Source of the DNA: Metallyticus violacea
Taxonomy: Eukaryota > Arthropoda > Insecta > Mantodea > Metallyticidae
Direction: 5' to 3'
DNA: 64,000 nt
Assembly: GCA_030762175.1 (NCBI GenBank)
Contig: CM060842.1
Location: 48,470,501 to 48,534,500, forward strand
Shown here: one piece after another, positions 52,030-63,730 of the stretch
How the letters are laid out: each line of letters begins with the position of its first letter
How positions within the stretch are numbered: the first letter of the stretch is position 1
The notes under the pieces: generated by a model
The model's database searches: none
What the model saw: only the letters and a program-made list of their open reading frames with translations
What the model was told of the DNA's origin: nothing
Program-made: the position numbers and the translations under genes

Positions 52030-52800
52030 TTGGAATATAATACCAGGTTCTTGTTGAGGTGATTAAAAGTTATACATCTATGCTGTTCTTTCCCTAAGAA
52101 TGTCACTTTCTTCACTGTGTTCTAACACACGCCCAATATACAGTCATTATAATATATAATGGCAACATACTTTCTTGGAGAGTGCTGGCTTTTATCAACT
52201 GAAATACTAGTTGAACCTATATTACTGACTTTCCTTAACCTGTATCTATCATCTGAATCCAAGAAATGCTTCATTAACCTATAATTACTCAAAGGTATGT
52301 AAATGTGATGATTTCCATGTTTCAGGGACAGTTTTAGCATGTTGTAGCCTGCCAGATAATTGAACAGAATATTCCTTTATTTTTTTTTCCCCCTCTCTAA
52401 ATACAAGAGAAGGTGATGCCTATAATGTTATTTTTGGCCCATATGTACAAATATTCAGGTGTTAAATTTGACATCTATTGGTTACCTGCAGACTAGCACA
52501 TGGCCACAAGTCTTTTTACTGAGTCACCAATGCCATCGTAAGGACTTTTGACATGTGATGTAACAAATTGCCAGCAAGTAAATACTACTGAAGAGGATAT
52601 TTCTGGAATGTACTGTAGCATCTTTATAAAACCATCAAGGAACCTGAGAGTGATATGCAGTCCAACAATGTTGCTACAATTAGCACATAGAGTTACTATG
52701 AAATCCAGGTGGAATAAAGAGTGACTAAAGAGAGGACATAGGTATTTCAATGCTTCAATGCTTTTATCTGCAAAAATCAGCATTTTGAATCCAAATACGC
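52030..52800 (-). pseudogene. Degenerate gene of an arthropod transposon-associated family
   Basis: The frame at 52783-52493 ends VFTCWQFVTSHVKSPYDGIG, then DSVKRLVA. It resembles the WxFFATSHGKGPCDGIGGTVKR signature of an uncharacterised multicopy protein family in arthropods. Further along, RKYVAIIYYNDCILGVC (about 52170-52120) resembles that family's C-terminal VAVxYDNxWYxGxV block. Stops lie between the blocks. The family identity rests on memory of the motif, so moderate confidence only. Confidence 0.5.
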
Positions 52801-53497
52801 AAAATAAACAGCAGAAGACACATTAACGTATAATGATAACATTTATTCTAAACTGCACTCTCGACACTTATTACCACTGCACAAATACTATTGGGCATTT
52901 GACAAGAGAGTATAGATTTCTTCAAGCATGCATTTACATAGAGCTCCCATTCAACATCTCATAAGGCAATCCAGCACAAGACCTTCCCTGATGTTTACAG
53001 ACTACAGACAAATCAATTTATCACTAATGATGGAACACACTCAATTCAATCTTCAGCAGTATTGAAGGCTGGAAACAGCATTCTCTTTAATTTGAATTTC
53101 AAAACATCAGATCAATTTACCAACATATGTACATTGCAAGCTACAAATTCAACAAAGATAAATTTGTCATTTCAACTCCCTTCCATTTAAAGAGGCATTA
53201 TTTAAAATTCAAATAACCAATTCATCAAGGGTGTTGAATAATTAAGTGCTAGCTTATTTCCTTTACTGTGAAAATAACAAAGGAATAAGGATAAAAATAA
53301 AAAAAATTCTAAAAGCTGAATGCATTATTTAATTAGTGTAAATGAGGAAAGGGCATCAAATTTTATCCTCTTTATATCTACTATTAAGTGCAGATGCATA
53401 TGCAGATACATGAGACTTCAAAGAATAATAAAGACACATATTTCTCATTTAGTGTAAAACAACCATCAATGCAGGTTGCAATAATATGTCTACTTAC
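52801..53497. other. Intron DNA, nothing recognised
   Basis: AT-rich, up to the exon 1 donor. Confidence 0.5.
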
Positions 53498-53815
53498 TTT
53501 TTGGCCACAGCGCTGATACGTATCCAAGAGCTTTATGGTGGAGGCGCGTATGAATTGCTGAGGCATTCCCCCACTAGGGCTCTTGTGTTGCACATTATTG
53601 TTAGTGTTATGGGTGCGATGAGAGTGACGTTGCACCACCGTTGATTGATTCACTGTATTCACTACGCTGCCAGCATTTAATGTGTAGATGTTGTCGCCAC
53701 TGTAATAGTCAATCTGTTGATGTTCCACCTTACGTTTCTTGTGACCCTGTTGTATCGCCACCCCGCTACTGCTATTGCTGGTCTGCTGGGATTGGATGAA
53801 CATGTCATGCATTCG
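53498..53815 (-). CDS. Hipk: Hipk coding exon 1, N-terminal region (residues 1-105)
   Basis: An acceptor AG precedes 53815 and the donor GTAAGT follows 53498. The first codon is CGA and the next, ATG at 53812, is taken as the start because the protein then opens with MHDMFIQSQQ and I see no in-phase upstream coding exon. The exon carries a basic patch (KKRKV, about residue 26, nuclear-localisation-like), IDYYSGDNIYTLNAGSVVN, and the conserved block STIKLLDTYQRCGQK that precedes KRK in animal HIPKs. It is rich in Ser, Gln, His and Asn. The start is an inference: an upstream coding exon joined through the CGA codon cannot be excluded. Confidence 0.9.
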
Positions 53816-53829
53816 CTGCAAAGAAGATA

Positions 53830-54200
53830 TCAACAAATAGTTTATGCTTTCCCACACACATACAAATATTGGTATTATATAAACTATGTTTTTGCAATAG
53901 TGAATTAAAAATGGAAAGATGCAATAAAATTATGCAACCTACAAGAAAATACTGTCACATTCACAATAGAAATAGAAAATAACAATGTTGTTCCATTTCT
54001 GGATATAAAAAGCATAAAAAAAATAGGAATATACTGGAAATTTAACATATTAAGAAAAGATACCCATACAGATAATTAGGTCAAAAATAGCATAAACTCA
54101 CAATAATCAACAGTCTCATATTCAAATTAACAAACCTACAATTAACAAACAGGTTCTGGAGTCCAGGCTTTCAACACCCAGTAAAGAATAGGTAAACAGA
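53830..54200 (+). mobile_element. Penelope-like reverse transcriptase fragment
   Basis: YINYVFAIVN near 53872 corresponds to the WYRYVDDIFAIVN box with the catalytic residues lost. VTFTIEIENNNVVPFLDIKS and RKDTHTDN follow, with KNSINSQ-like text. It begins within about 20 bases of the acceptor of Hipk coding exon 1, on the opposite strand. Confidence 0.7.
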
Positions 54201-55249
54201 ACAGTAAATATAACTGACAGTCATATTTGGAGTAATGATAATATGAGAATTAAAAACATAGAAAGATACAATCTTGGTAAACGATATAATGTCCAAGGCC
54301 TATACATTTCTTCAAAATAATGGTTTAGCACTCAGATTGCATTGTGAAACATTATTTCAAGAAGGTAACTTTATTCTGTAAATCATACACTGTGCTATAC
54401 CCTTGGATATAGAACATTTAATAGATATGAAGTAAACTATATAATAAGAAAAGTTATCATTATATATTCTTGCATGTCATAAGCAAATAATACAGTTTGT
54501 GGTGTATTCTATCCAAACCTCAAAGTGAAATAGGCTTAATTCAAGCTTAAGAATTATATCAAGTTTCCATTTATTTTATTTATTGAATTCTGAGCAAAAT
54601 ACAAAAGAAATAAAAGTCGATTGGTTCTGGCACAAGCCATTTTTTCTATAGATCACTACAATACTCATACAACCATGAAATTTAAGTTCACAAACAGTGA
54701 ACTATAAAATTACAAATATCTTTGTCTTCTTTATTTCAGTGGCCAGTATTCCTGCCTTCGGATGGCCAGAAGGGAGAAATAATGATCACTCATCAATGAG
54801 GGAAGCTGCTCCTCTAGCAGTAGAGGCAAATCTAATCTCCTCCGCCCCTCCTCCTATTCTTATACCCCGACAGAAATTAATTATATATATTACAAATTCT
54901 ATCAAGTTTCTATACGTTTGTTTCATGAGTTCCTAATCAGCCTCCTATCCCAAAAACTTACAATGAAAAATGTTTTTATGGTATAATTATGGCATTTAAT
55001 ATATAATTCAGGAATATTCTTATATTCTGTCTGAAATGAATAAAATTTGTTTCACTGAATTGAGCAAAAATATATTTGCCTCAAACAATATTTAGGTCTT
55101 TCAATGCATTCATAGCCATGGTCGACAATTGTGCAGACAACTTTCATTTCTTTTATCTGCAAAATGTATTGCTTTGGATCCATCACTAAGATTTTCTGGC
55201 AAATATTTATAAAGATGAACTTTAAAAAATTTTTAACCCAAATATTGCT
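54201..55249. other. Intron DNA with one unidentified GC-richer frame
   Basis: The plus frame at 54697-54936 contains IPAFGWPEGRNNDHSSMREA and APLAVEANLISSAPPPILIP. Its base composition differs from the surroundings, but I cannot identify it. The rest is AT-rich and unremarkable. Confidence 0.3.
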
Positions 55250-55435
55250 ACCACTGAGTTGGTTGGCTCAGGCTGAAATGCATGTGTTTCTATTCAGGAG
55301 GTTCCAGATTCAAATCCTGCAGCCAAATAACCTGACATGTTTCCCATGGTTTTCCTCAATCCATTTTCAGAAAGGAAAAATGCCAGATTAGTATTTCTCC
55401 CAAGGAATATCCTTCCAATTCTTCTTTCCATCTCT
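55250..55435 (+). mobile_element. tRNA-derived SINE
   Basis: A tRNA-like head GTTGGTTGGCTCAGGCTGAA, B box CAGATTCAAATCCTG, then a body GGTTTTCCTCAATCCATTTT and GGAAAAATGCCAGATTAGTA, which parallels the SINE at 58795-59010. Confidence 0.6.
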
Positions 55436-55439
55436 TACT

Positions 55440-55565
55440 TCTGAGCTGCTACTGCTGATTTATCCACCGGCTTAAACAGAATATTCTTAAATGTTCTTTC
55501 CTCCGAATTTCCAATTTCTCTTTGTTTTGCCTATGTAGCTCTGCTCACAATCTGCTCGGGTATGC
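55440..55565 (-). mobile_element. Inverted Penelope-like endonuclease fragment
   Basis: The reverse complement of this stretch matches 56448-56560 (GCAGATTGTGAGCAGAGCTA, CATAGGCAAAACA, TAAATCAGCAGTAGCAG). It lies head to head with the next element. Confidence 0.85.
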
Positions 55566-55579
55566 TCAGGAAACCTACA

Positions 55580-56870
55580 AAGAAACTTATGCTCATGCTA
55601 AAGAAATGGTTAACATCAATAAATTTAAAAACAAAAAAAAGAAATAGAAAACTTATTAAAACTTACTAATATTTGCATTAAACAAAATTACTTCAGCTTC
55701 AACAAAAAATATTACCAACAATTTTCAGGCCTAGCTATGGGAAAACCTTTTGTCACCTTTTCTAGCAGAGTTATTCATGAGTTCATTTGAAATATATATC
55801 ACAAAATCCTTCCGTTTAATTTTCAAGTCATAGTATAGGTATATGGATGACATTTTTTGCAATAATACTGAAGAAACACTGAATAGAAACTTCTTAATTT
55901 GTAACATGAATCTATACAGTTTACCATAGAAGAAGAGAGAAATGGGTGGCTACCATTTCTAGATTTAAAAATTATAAGAAATGGAGATTGTTTGAATTTT
56001 GGAATTTACAGAAAAGAAACACAAACAGAAAATTACATAAAAAATGAGAGTTATAACCCCATTCCACATAAATATGCGTGTTTCACAGTTTGGCACACAG
56101 AATGATGAATATTTCACTCACAGAAACAGAGTACAAATAGAATACCAACAGAATAATAACGACAGCTATAATCAAGGGTTTCAACAAAGACATAGTGATA
56201 AAAATTATCAATAAATCTAAAAGGCAAAAAATGATAAAGGAAGTTTTCACACTGAAAAATACAAAGAAGAATACAAATTCAAAAGTTTCACCCACCACCC
56301 AATTTAACACAAGTTCAAGAAAATTTTCAAAGAATATGGGATAATGTTAGCCCCAAAGAACAGATACAACATTAAGAATTTATTGGGTTGCAAGTAAAAG
56401 ACTCCATACCAACAGAACAGAAATCGGGAATTTACAAAATAAAATGTGCAGATTGTGAGCAGAGCTACATAGGCAAAACAGAGAAATTTGGAAATTCAGA
56501 TCAAAGAACATTCTAGGAATATTCGGTTTAAGCAGGTGGATAAATCAGCAGTAGCAGATCATTTATGGACCAGAAGCTATGAAATAACACTGGAAATTAA
56601 ATTGCTGAAACATCTTCACATCCCATTGGAGTTATCCACTCGGGAAAAAATTTTCATATTAAAAAATAGAGAAAACCTAATGAACTTTGAGTTTCCTCCT
56701 ATGTATGAACTCAGCAATTTCCTACTTCAACCAACAGAGGCCACCACAGGAACATCCAGGTGTCTAGTCATCGTTTCAAGTAATGGCAGTTCAGAGCAAC
56801 TGAAGATGGGAGAGGTTCTCCTGAAACACATCTTATTTTTATGTTACTAAGTGGAGTTTAGTGAAAAAAA
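55580..56870 (+). mobile_element. Penelope-like retroelement, distinct subfamily, catalytic YMDD kept
   Basis: LTNICIKQNYFSFNKKYYQQ, FSGLAMGKP (near 55725), YRYMDDIFC (near 55835) with an intact Asp pair, LEFTEKKHKQKIT-type text, RGIYKIKCADCEQSYIGKTE (GIY-YIG, near 56425-56490) and a 120-codon frame 56488-56850 with VADHLW, ELSTREKIFILKNRENLMNF. It ends with a hammerhead-like motif at 56800-56832 whose stem GGGAGA/TCTCCT is good, but whose hexamer is changed to ACACAT. Frameshifts disable it. Confidence 0.82.
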
Positions 56871-58514
56871 ATTAATACCCAAGTTCAGGAAATATTAGTA
56901 CTCCATTGTCAATAGCTTTGTAAGTACAATGTCTTACTTCTGTGTCTTTCTGTGTTTGTTACATGTTCTAGATAGCCCTGAAAATGAACTGACCACCCAT
57001 TCAAGAAGTACCTGTGAGATAACTGGTTCCCCAACTGAATACTGACCCCAGGCATCAGTGTGTAAGTCCATTATTGGAGAAGGATAAACAGTTTTTAAGA
57101 AGAAATGCTAATCACCAAGGAACACCATGCTCATTATTACCAGGTTCTAATTCATAAGGATTAATTATATTTTTTTGAATTCTATATGAGAGGAAAAACC
57201 AATTTAACATACATTTATTGAAGCTATAGCATTTAACTTTTTGCTGAAGTTTGCAAACGGATACTATCAAAAGCTTTTGCCAGGTAACAAACTTTACTGA
57301 ATTTTTTTAGAACAATGAATAAGAAGTTATTGCAACTAAACCCCCTGATATAGCATAATAGTTTATATATTGTTATTGTTAGCAAAAATGAATTACCACA
57401 TGAAATTTCAGCCCAGCTGAGAAGTCTAAATTATCACTAACACTGAGAAAATTTTATGATATTCATCAGAGGGAATATGACAGATTCATTAATTGGCTGA
57501 GCCATAAAAATATTAAGAATGTTTCAGAAACTTTAGTGTTGGCATATATTTCAGAAGAGTATATTATTATATAATTCTACTAATTCATTTGGTAGTTAAC
57601 ACTAGCTTATCAATTTTTATTTATTCTCCAAAGAAGGTAATGAATGATTATGTTTTCAGTAACACATAAATTGTTTTCTTAATATTATCGTAACATGATA
57701 TTCAGTTGCTGACAATGCAAACAATTTAATGATGTAATTGTTACTATGGTAATTTTATGCATGTTAAAAGCATTTTATTAATGATTTTAACCAACAATAA
57801 AGATGATTTAAAATTCTGGTAAACAAAAAAGATCGTTGTTTTAATGAGTGCCAATAATGGGACACAATGAGAAGAAATAAAATGTGTTACTGTAATGTAA
57901 AGTTAGTCCAATAACGAATCTAACTTTTCACACGCCAGTCATGTATTTTCAAGCCAATATATCGATGCACATGAAATCTTCTATGTTTATATTTATATTT
58001 TGTGATAGAAACAATAAAATTTTCAGACAAGTAAAAATTAAGTTCAGGAACATCTAATAGAGGATTCTGCACTATTGTTAACTGAATCTTCTCCTCCCTA
58101 TGTTAAAAACTTATGGGGGCTTGTTTTAAAACTGGTTATAATAATAGTTACCAGCACATTTCAAGTATCACTATGTCCACAAATTTAATTTTATTATTCC
58201 ACTTATTTAAATAAAGCCAACACTTAAGTGGTATAATGGATAACAAAGAACAAAATAGAAGCACACATATTTCTGACAACTCTTAAACAATTCTGATTAG
58301 TGTCTATCAACTTCAACAAGCATTGGAGAATAGCTTTGTAATACAACCTAAGAAATTTAGCTAAGATGTAAGAGTTGTAGCATTTATTTAATGTTGGTTG
58401 CAAACAATGCTGCTATTTGGTTTATTTGCATCCCCTGACATCCAACATGATTATGAACACTATTTCTAATATTTATTTATAATTTACTTCACAGATTAAT
58501 GATTTTAACACAAT
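56871..58514. other. Intron DNA, nothing recognised
   Basis: AT-rich, no supported feature. Confidence 0.5.
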
Positions 58515-58630
58515 TCTGATTGTAATCTTAAAAGAAGTTAGGAACAGTGAAGTTGTTACACGTACAACTTCAGTTGGTGAAGTTTTAGTGTCACCTAACA
58601 CTGACTCATTTGTATATATAATTCTGATTG
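58515..58630. repeat. Family C terminal repeat, rearranged
   Basis: 58515-58555 is the reverse complement of 18893-18931, while 58570-58630 is in the direct orientation of 18838-18892 (GGTGAAGTTTTAGTGTCACC, ACTGACTCATTTGTATAT). The two ends have been joined by inversion or by insertion of one copy beside another. Confidence 0.7.
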
Positions 58631-58794
58631 CTTATAATAGTAGTGTATTAATAACTAGCAAAAACTCAAGATGAACTTATTTGTAAATTTAGCACAATAT
58701 TTACAAAATGAAATAAATAAGCTCCTAATTTTGACTTAATCAGTGTCATTACTTATATGTCAATGAATCCTATTCTCTATAAATTAAATGACCA

Positions 58795-59010
58795 CCAGGG
58801 GTGGCCAAGGTCATTAAAGTGCAGACTTGTGAGTGGGAGGTCTGGGATTCGATTGCCACTAGGACCGTTTCTGCCAGGCTAGATTTTTCCCAGATTTTCC
58901 TCAGTCATCATAAATGGAAAATGCCTATGTGGTATCCTACACTTAGGTCTGGAACGTTTCCTTCCTTAAATTTCTGAATTTTTATCATTTCATCTCAATC
59001 ATCAGTGCCT
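58795..59010 (+). mobile_element. tRNA-derived SINE
   Basis: Head GGTGGCCAAGGTCATTAAAG, B-box-like GGGATTCGATTGCC, body CCCAGATTTTCCTCAGTCAT and AAATGGAAAATGCC, then CCTTCCTTA. Shares head and body with 19150-19395 (minus) and body with 55250-55435. Confidence 0.7.
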
Positions 59011-59018
59011 GCCTATGG

Positions 59019-59226
59019 TGTCTCAGTAGTTAAAACAAGCATTAAACACTATTGAAAAAAAGAAGGGGGGGGAAGAAGGAAATAAAAAAAATTATATATA
59101 TATATATAGTAAATTATTAAAAGTGTCTCAGTAGTTAAAATGGGTATTAAACACTACTGAAAGGGGGGGGGGGGAAGAAGAAATAAATAAAAAGAAATTA
59201 AATATATATAGAGTAAATTATTAAAA
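59019..59226. repeat. 105-bp tandem duplication after the SINE
   Basis: TGTCTCAGTAGTTAAAA starts both copies (59019 and 59124). Each contains ATTAAACACTA, a poly-G run, AAGAAG and an AT-repeat ending GTAAATTATTAAA. Confidence 0.85.
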
Positions 59227-59229
59227 AAA

Positions 59230-60370
59230 ACACATATCAGTAAATTTCTTATCTTTAGGAGATAATTTCTTAAATTGAAAACTCTATATTGAATTTTCAA
59301 TATAGAATCGGCATTTTATCTCATTAGATCACCGAGTTACTTTATTAGCCAACAATTAAAAAATTATGTTTTACTCATTTTCAATCTATATTGAATGAAA
59401 ATTCTAAGAAGTACCCAAGTCCTTTTGGATGCATAAACTCAATAGCAGTGCATAATGTAAACTCATCATTTCTTCAGACAAAAGAGATTGATTCTCCTTA
59501 AGCACCAACAATGGGATAATTGCAACTTTACACACTGATGTGGGGGGGATTATGAATCACCAGACAGGGAGGGGAAAAAACTGTTAAAAACTTTTGTGCC
59601 TATTATTCTGTAAATGAATTGATTGATGATTTTGGTTTTGTCTAAGTGTAAATGATTATAGAACTTATTTAGTACATTTCGATTTAAATGTAATTGACAT
59701 GTTCTGTATTTAATGACTAAAGTGAATAGATACAAATACACAGAATGTAGAATAAAATACTTTGAAAGTGGACTTGTTCATGTTTTGTGTGTGAAGCAAC
59801 TTCTAGTTCACATGTGCAAGCAGGGAGCATAATGCTCAACTGAAGGACAATATGATGCAGGGTTGATTCCACCCACACAAGCATTAATAGTGTATGTATA
59901 TTTAGTAGAATGTACTACTAGGGATGAAAGAGCAAGCAGAGGTGAGAAAAATGCATATGTAAATATGGTAGAATTTATTTTGCAATAGTAGTGGATGCTT
60001 GCAGTTAATACAATACGATTCAAACTTCTCTGTATGTATGCATGCCATTGGACTAAATTTATAAACAAAGTGAGTATACACATTATTAAAGCAAGTTTAA
60101 TTACAGGAGAATGAGTGCAGATAGTAATGTAGTTTTGAGTTTATGGTCACAAGTATCCTGTGGTAAATCGTAGTCATTTATTTTTCAGAGTAGCAAACAA
60201 CTAAATAATTTTCACCACCAGAATGAATATGTGCCTTAACCTCAGGTTTTTCTCAAAAATTGTGCATCTTTGAGCAATTCCAGTTTTGCTTTTATTCGAT
60301 TGTTGTATTTGTTGTTGCTATTATACTTACGAATAAGGTTATGTTTAGGTTAGTATTTGTGTAAATTAAT
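59230..60370. other. Upstream intron DNA, nothing recognised
   Basis: AT-rich, no supported feature. Confidence 0.5.
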
Positions 60371-60374
60371 TCAT

Positions 60375-60570
60375 TACTTCATTTAAGAACTTTTGAAAAA
60401 TATGACATTTTTAATAAATTCTGTTAGAACTCACATAATGAAGCTTGTTAAATGTAAATTATATCTAATCTGTCATCTAACACACTCTTATGCTTCACTT
60501 ACTTTTAAATACGGTGCGACCAGTTTCGAAGAGACATCCTCTCCATCTTCAACCAATTTGACTTGGTTAC
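60375..60570 (-). mobile_element. Solo family B terminal repeat with hammerhead-like motif
   Basis: The minus strand reads TTGAAGATGGAGAGGATGTC, TCTTCGAAACTGGTC (60518-60552), AAGTAAGTGAAGCATAAGAG and ATAATGTGAG-type outer text. It matches 45285-45480 along its length. Confidence 0.8.
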
Positions 60571-61120
60571 TATTTACATCAAAGAACAAGTAATAACGTT
60601 AGCATGGATGCACCTGTCATTTATGTTCTGATGTCACTGGTTTCTAGTGCATTTTTACTATTGGTACAATTAAATTATGGTATTAGCACACTATGCTGCA
60701 ATTTTTTTCATTGAATTTCAACAAGATGCACATTTTGGGATGGTATATAGCTTACTAGCTTTTAACAGTCATTTCATCTCCTGATACTGTTTTTATTCAC
60801 TCTCCTGTTATTCCAGGCAATTTTAAGAGTTTATTTCTATGGTGTGCATATACACGAGTTTCATAAAAAAAAAAAGTATGTTTCAAAGTGTTGCAACCTC
60901 TTAGGATAAGAATACTTTATTGCTGGCACAGTAATCCACAAATAGCTATGGTGATTTTGACTCATACATTTAAATGAATAGCTTCTAAATAGCCCAAATT
61001 ATAAGCTTAGTTTAGTTTCTAGAGCATTCTGTGAGTTCTCGAAATTCATAACACATATGAGCATAGAATTTGTCATTTACAATGATTACAATAGTATCCA
61101 TTCTACATAAATAAGAAACA

Positions 61121-61156
<36 letters not shown>

Positions 61157-61290
61157 TTCTTGCCATTGAAGAACTCGCAGTAGTTCGAAATATAGCAATT
61201 TCAAGTGTGACTCTTTCTCAGTGTTTTATCTTTATCTACTTTATTATTAGTGTTAATGTTTATATACACACACACACACACACACACACA
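61121..61290. repeat. (TA)n and (CA)n microsatellites
   Basis: A TA run of about 32 bases near 61123-61154 and a CA run of about 27 bases near 61264-61290. Confidence 0.95.
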
Positions 61291-61309
61291 TTGATATAAA
61301 AACAAATGC

Positions 61310-62140
61310 AATGTTTCTGAATCAGTATAATGTATTGTCTTTCCTTTACAGAATAACAGCAGTATCTCTAAATCTAAATAAAACAAATGCTATGAAATTC
61401 ATCACTTACAGATCTCCAAATCCCCTATTATGGATAGGAATTATAACAGTGTTCTTCTATAAACCAAATACATTAAATTTCTTGGTTTAATAATTGATAA
61501 ACATCTGAATTGGAAAGATCATATCAATCTTATAGTAATTAAATATAGCAGGACATGTTATGCAATATGCACATATTAACTTTGGATTCACTTAAGACAT
61601 TGAAATCAGTTTATTATGTCTATTTCAACTAAATAACGAAATATGTTCTTATATTTTGGAAAAACTAAGTTAAAAGCTACCATGTCTTTCCATTACAGCA
61701 AAAAAACTCATGCAAATAATCACTGGTACACATTGCAGACATTCATGCAGAAACCTTTTTAGGCAATTAGAAATTTTTATTCTTACATGTAAATGTATAT
61801 CCTTCATGAACTTTTATATAGAAATAAAGAAAAATTAGTACAAAATCAAAATATACATGACAAGAATACTATACAAAAAGCAAATCTACATAGACCGGTT
61901 TCAACACTTTCCTGCCATCATAAAGTAATTTATTATGAAAGCATTTTAGCACAAAACATTTTCTTTCGCCTGAAAGCCTTGTTAAGAAAATATAAAAATC
62001 CTTCAAACCTCCTCAAAAATACACATGTAAAACGCTCTATTATTAAATAATGGCATATATGAGTGACAATATTGTTATATTCATGTAAAAACATTGTATT
62101 GATTTTATATCAATGTATATGTACAAAGCAAAATTTATGT
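61310..62140 (+). mobile_element. Non-LTR retrotransposon 3' part (Jockey/CR1-like)
   Basis: VSLNLNKTNAMKFI near 61362, KFLGLIIDKHLNWKDHINLI near 61475, then after stops LYFGKTKLKATM and QKPF. A final frame 61793-62050 reads MYILHELLYRNKEKLVQNQN, HRPVSTLSCHHKVIYYESIL. This is the typical region after the reverse transcriptase of insect non-LTR elements. It is 5'-truncated before the catalytic core and has several stops. Confidence 0.72.
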
Positions 62141-63039
62141 GACTGAGTGATTTGTCTGTTTCTGTTTCTCTGTTTTTTGTTGTCTTGGCTGAGTTGTTCT
62201 AGGTGTTGGTTTTTCATTTTTATAGTAATCATTTAAGCAGATTCAGAAATTTTTTGTAAATGTAGAATGTGTGGTAAATATGAACAACAAATTACATGTT
62301 CATAAGTCTCTGTGACTACCTTGAGAACCTCCGAATGCTTCAATAACTATAAACTAAACTACAGCCTGCAATTATTTCTTTTCCTTGTCACACCTTACAT
62401 TAACCTAATATTTTCAAAGCAAACCTTTGTTAATCCTACTTTTACTTAAATTAGTTCTTAATTACAATAAATGTTTTTTTTATGCTTTGTCTCAAATTTG
62501 GTTGAAGAACATTAACATTTTGTACAATATATTTTGGGATGATTGCCAAAGACTAGGGATATTTCAGTGCTGAACTGAAATCTTAGTACTAATTAACCAC
62601 AAGAAATGTACTCCACAGAGGTCTAGTAATGTATCTGCATAAATTAAAGGACACTATGATTGCACTTCTCGCGCTATTTTCTTTTTAAACCTGGGACTTA
62701 TCAAAAATGTTTATTGTTATGCTAAAACTTACAAGGATCATGAATAGCATGCAATCTTAAATGCTTTAATGCACTCCATACCCTACCTATTAATCTTCAC
62801 ATTAAATCTAATGAGTCTAGCTTAACCAGTATTTTATTTTACAAAGGCAGACCGATGCGAGTTCCAGTTATCACCAAACGTCATATAAACATCAATAATA
62901 CCTGGTAATTGTTGAGTACTACTTTAACGCAACCACCTTTAAAATATTCTCTACGCTTCAGGTAATACAGTACTTACTATAAGCCCGATTTTCTTTAAAT
63001 AACACATTTTTCCATAAAAATGTTTAGGTTTTACTCCAC
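62141..63039. other. Sequence upstream of Hipk, nothing recognised
   Basis: AT-rich, no supported feature. Confidence 0.5.
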
Positions 63040-63730
63040 AGCTGTGGGCCAAGATGTCGGACCCGGAAAAGTCTCCGTCAACGCTATACCATTGGACGAC
63101 ACTTGTAAAAAAAATACAACTTAGAAACATTAAACATAATCTTTTACCTCTCACTCTCCTGTTCTGCCACTAAGGACTCCTCTATCATAGTGACAACATC
63201 CGGAACAAAGAGGTCCTTCAAATATCAGCCATCTTGAAATGACGGGCGTTTTGTGATATTGTCCTCCGCAAATATCACTTACACTCAACAATTACTAACG
63301 TCACACGGATCATGTATACTAATACATGCACTCCCCTGATGCACAGCGGGTATTTTGAGTGGGTAAATATAACATTTACCCAATATTTCTGACGTTTTCA
63401 CTTCATGCCTTTTCACACACATTCAATACAGATTATTACGTACATCGGCCACCGAGACGAAATCTTGCGAATATGAAGGAAATGTCGGAATCCAGCGCAG
63501 TTCAGTTAACCTTATTCATTTATAATGTAAAGTTAAGTATATTATTTTGCATATTTCAAGTGTTTCAGTAATAGACTAAAGGTAATCAATGTCTCAGTAC
63601 AGCAGAAGTTCCCTCTGAACGACTAAATCTATCTCCGTGCCTCGTTATTCTCGATTCCGAAGAATCCCATCAACCTAGGTGCGCCAACGTCATCTAGCGT
63701 CAATTATTGTTAACAAGAGCGGAAATAAGA
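63040..63730. promoter_or_regulatory. Candidate promoter region and untranslated first exon of Hipk
   Basis: Compared with the rest of the window this stretch has many more CpG dinucleotides and several TGACG (CRE half-site) words. On the minus strand, CAAGATGGC (YY1-like) at about 63232 is followed by sequence ending GAGAG|GTAAAAG at 63148, which could be an untranslated exon spliced to 53815. On the plus strand, ATG at 63053 opens MSDPEKSPSTLYHWTTL before a GTAAAA, which could be the first exon of a divergent gene. None of this is proven: no TATA box or protein match supports it. Confidence 0.35.

Noticed and set aside
58795..58870. tRNA gene
   Set aside because: The B box is imperfect and the sequence continues into a body shared with other SINE copies.
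62951..63154. 67-codon minus-strand frame with a hydrophobic start
   Set aside because: No similarity to HIPK N-termini, and the candidate donor at 63148 would interrupt it; treated as non-coding promoter sequence.
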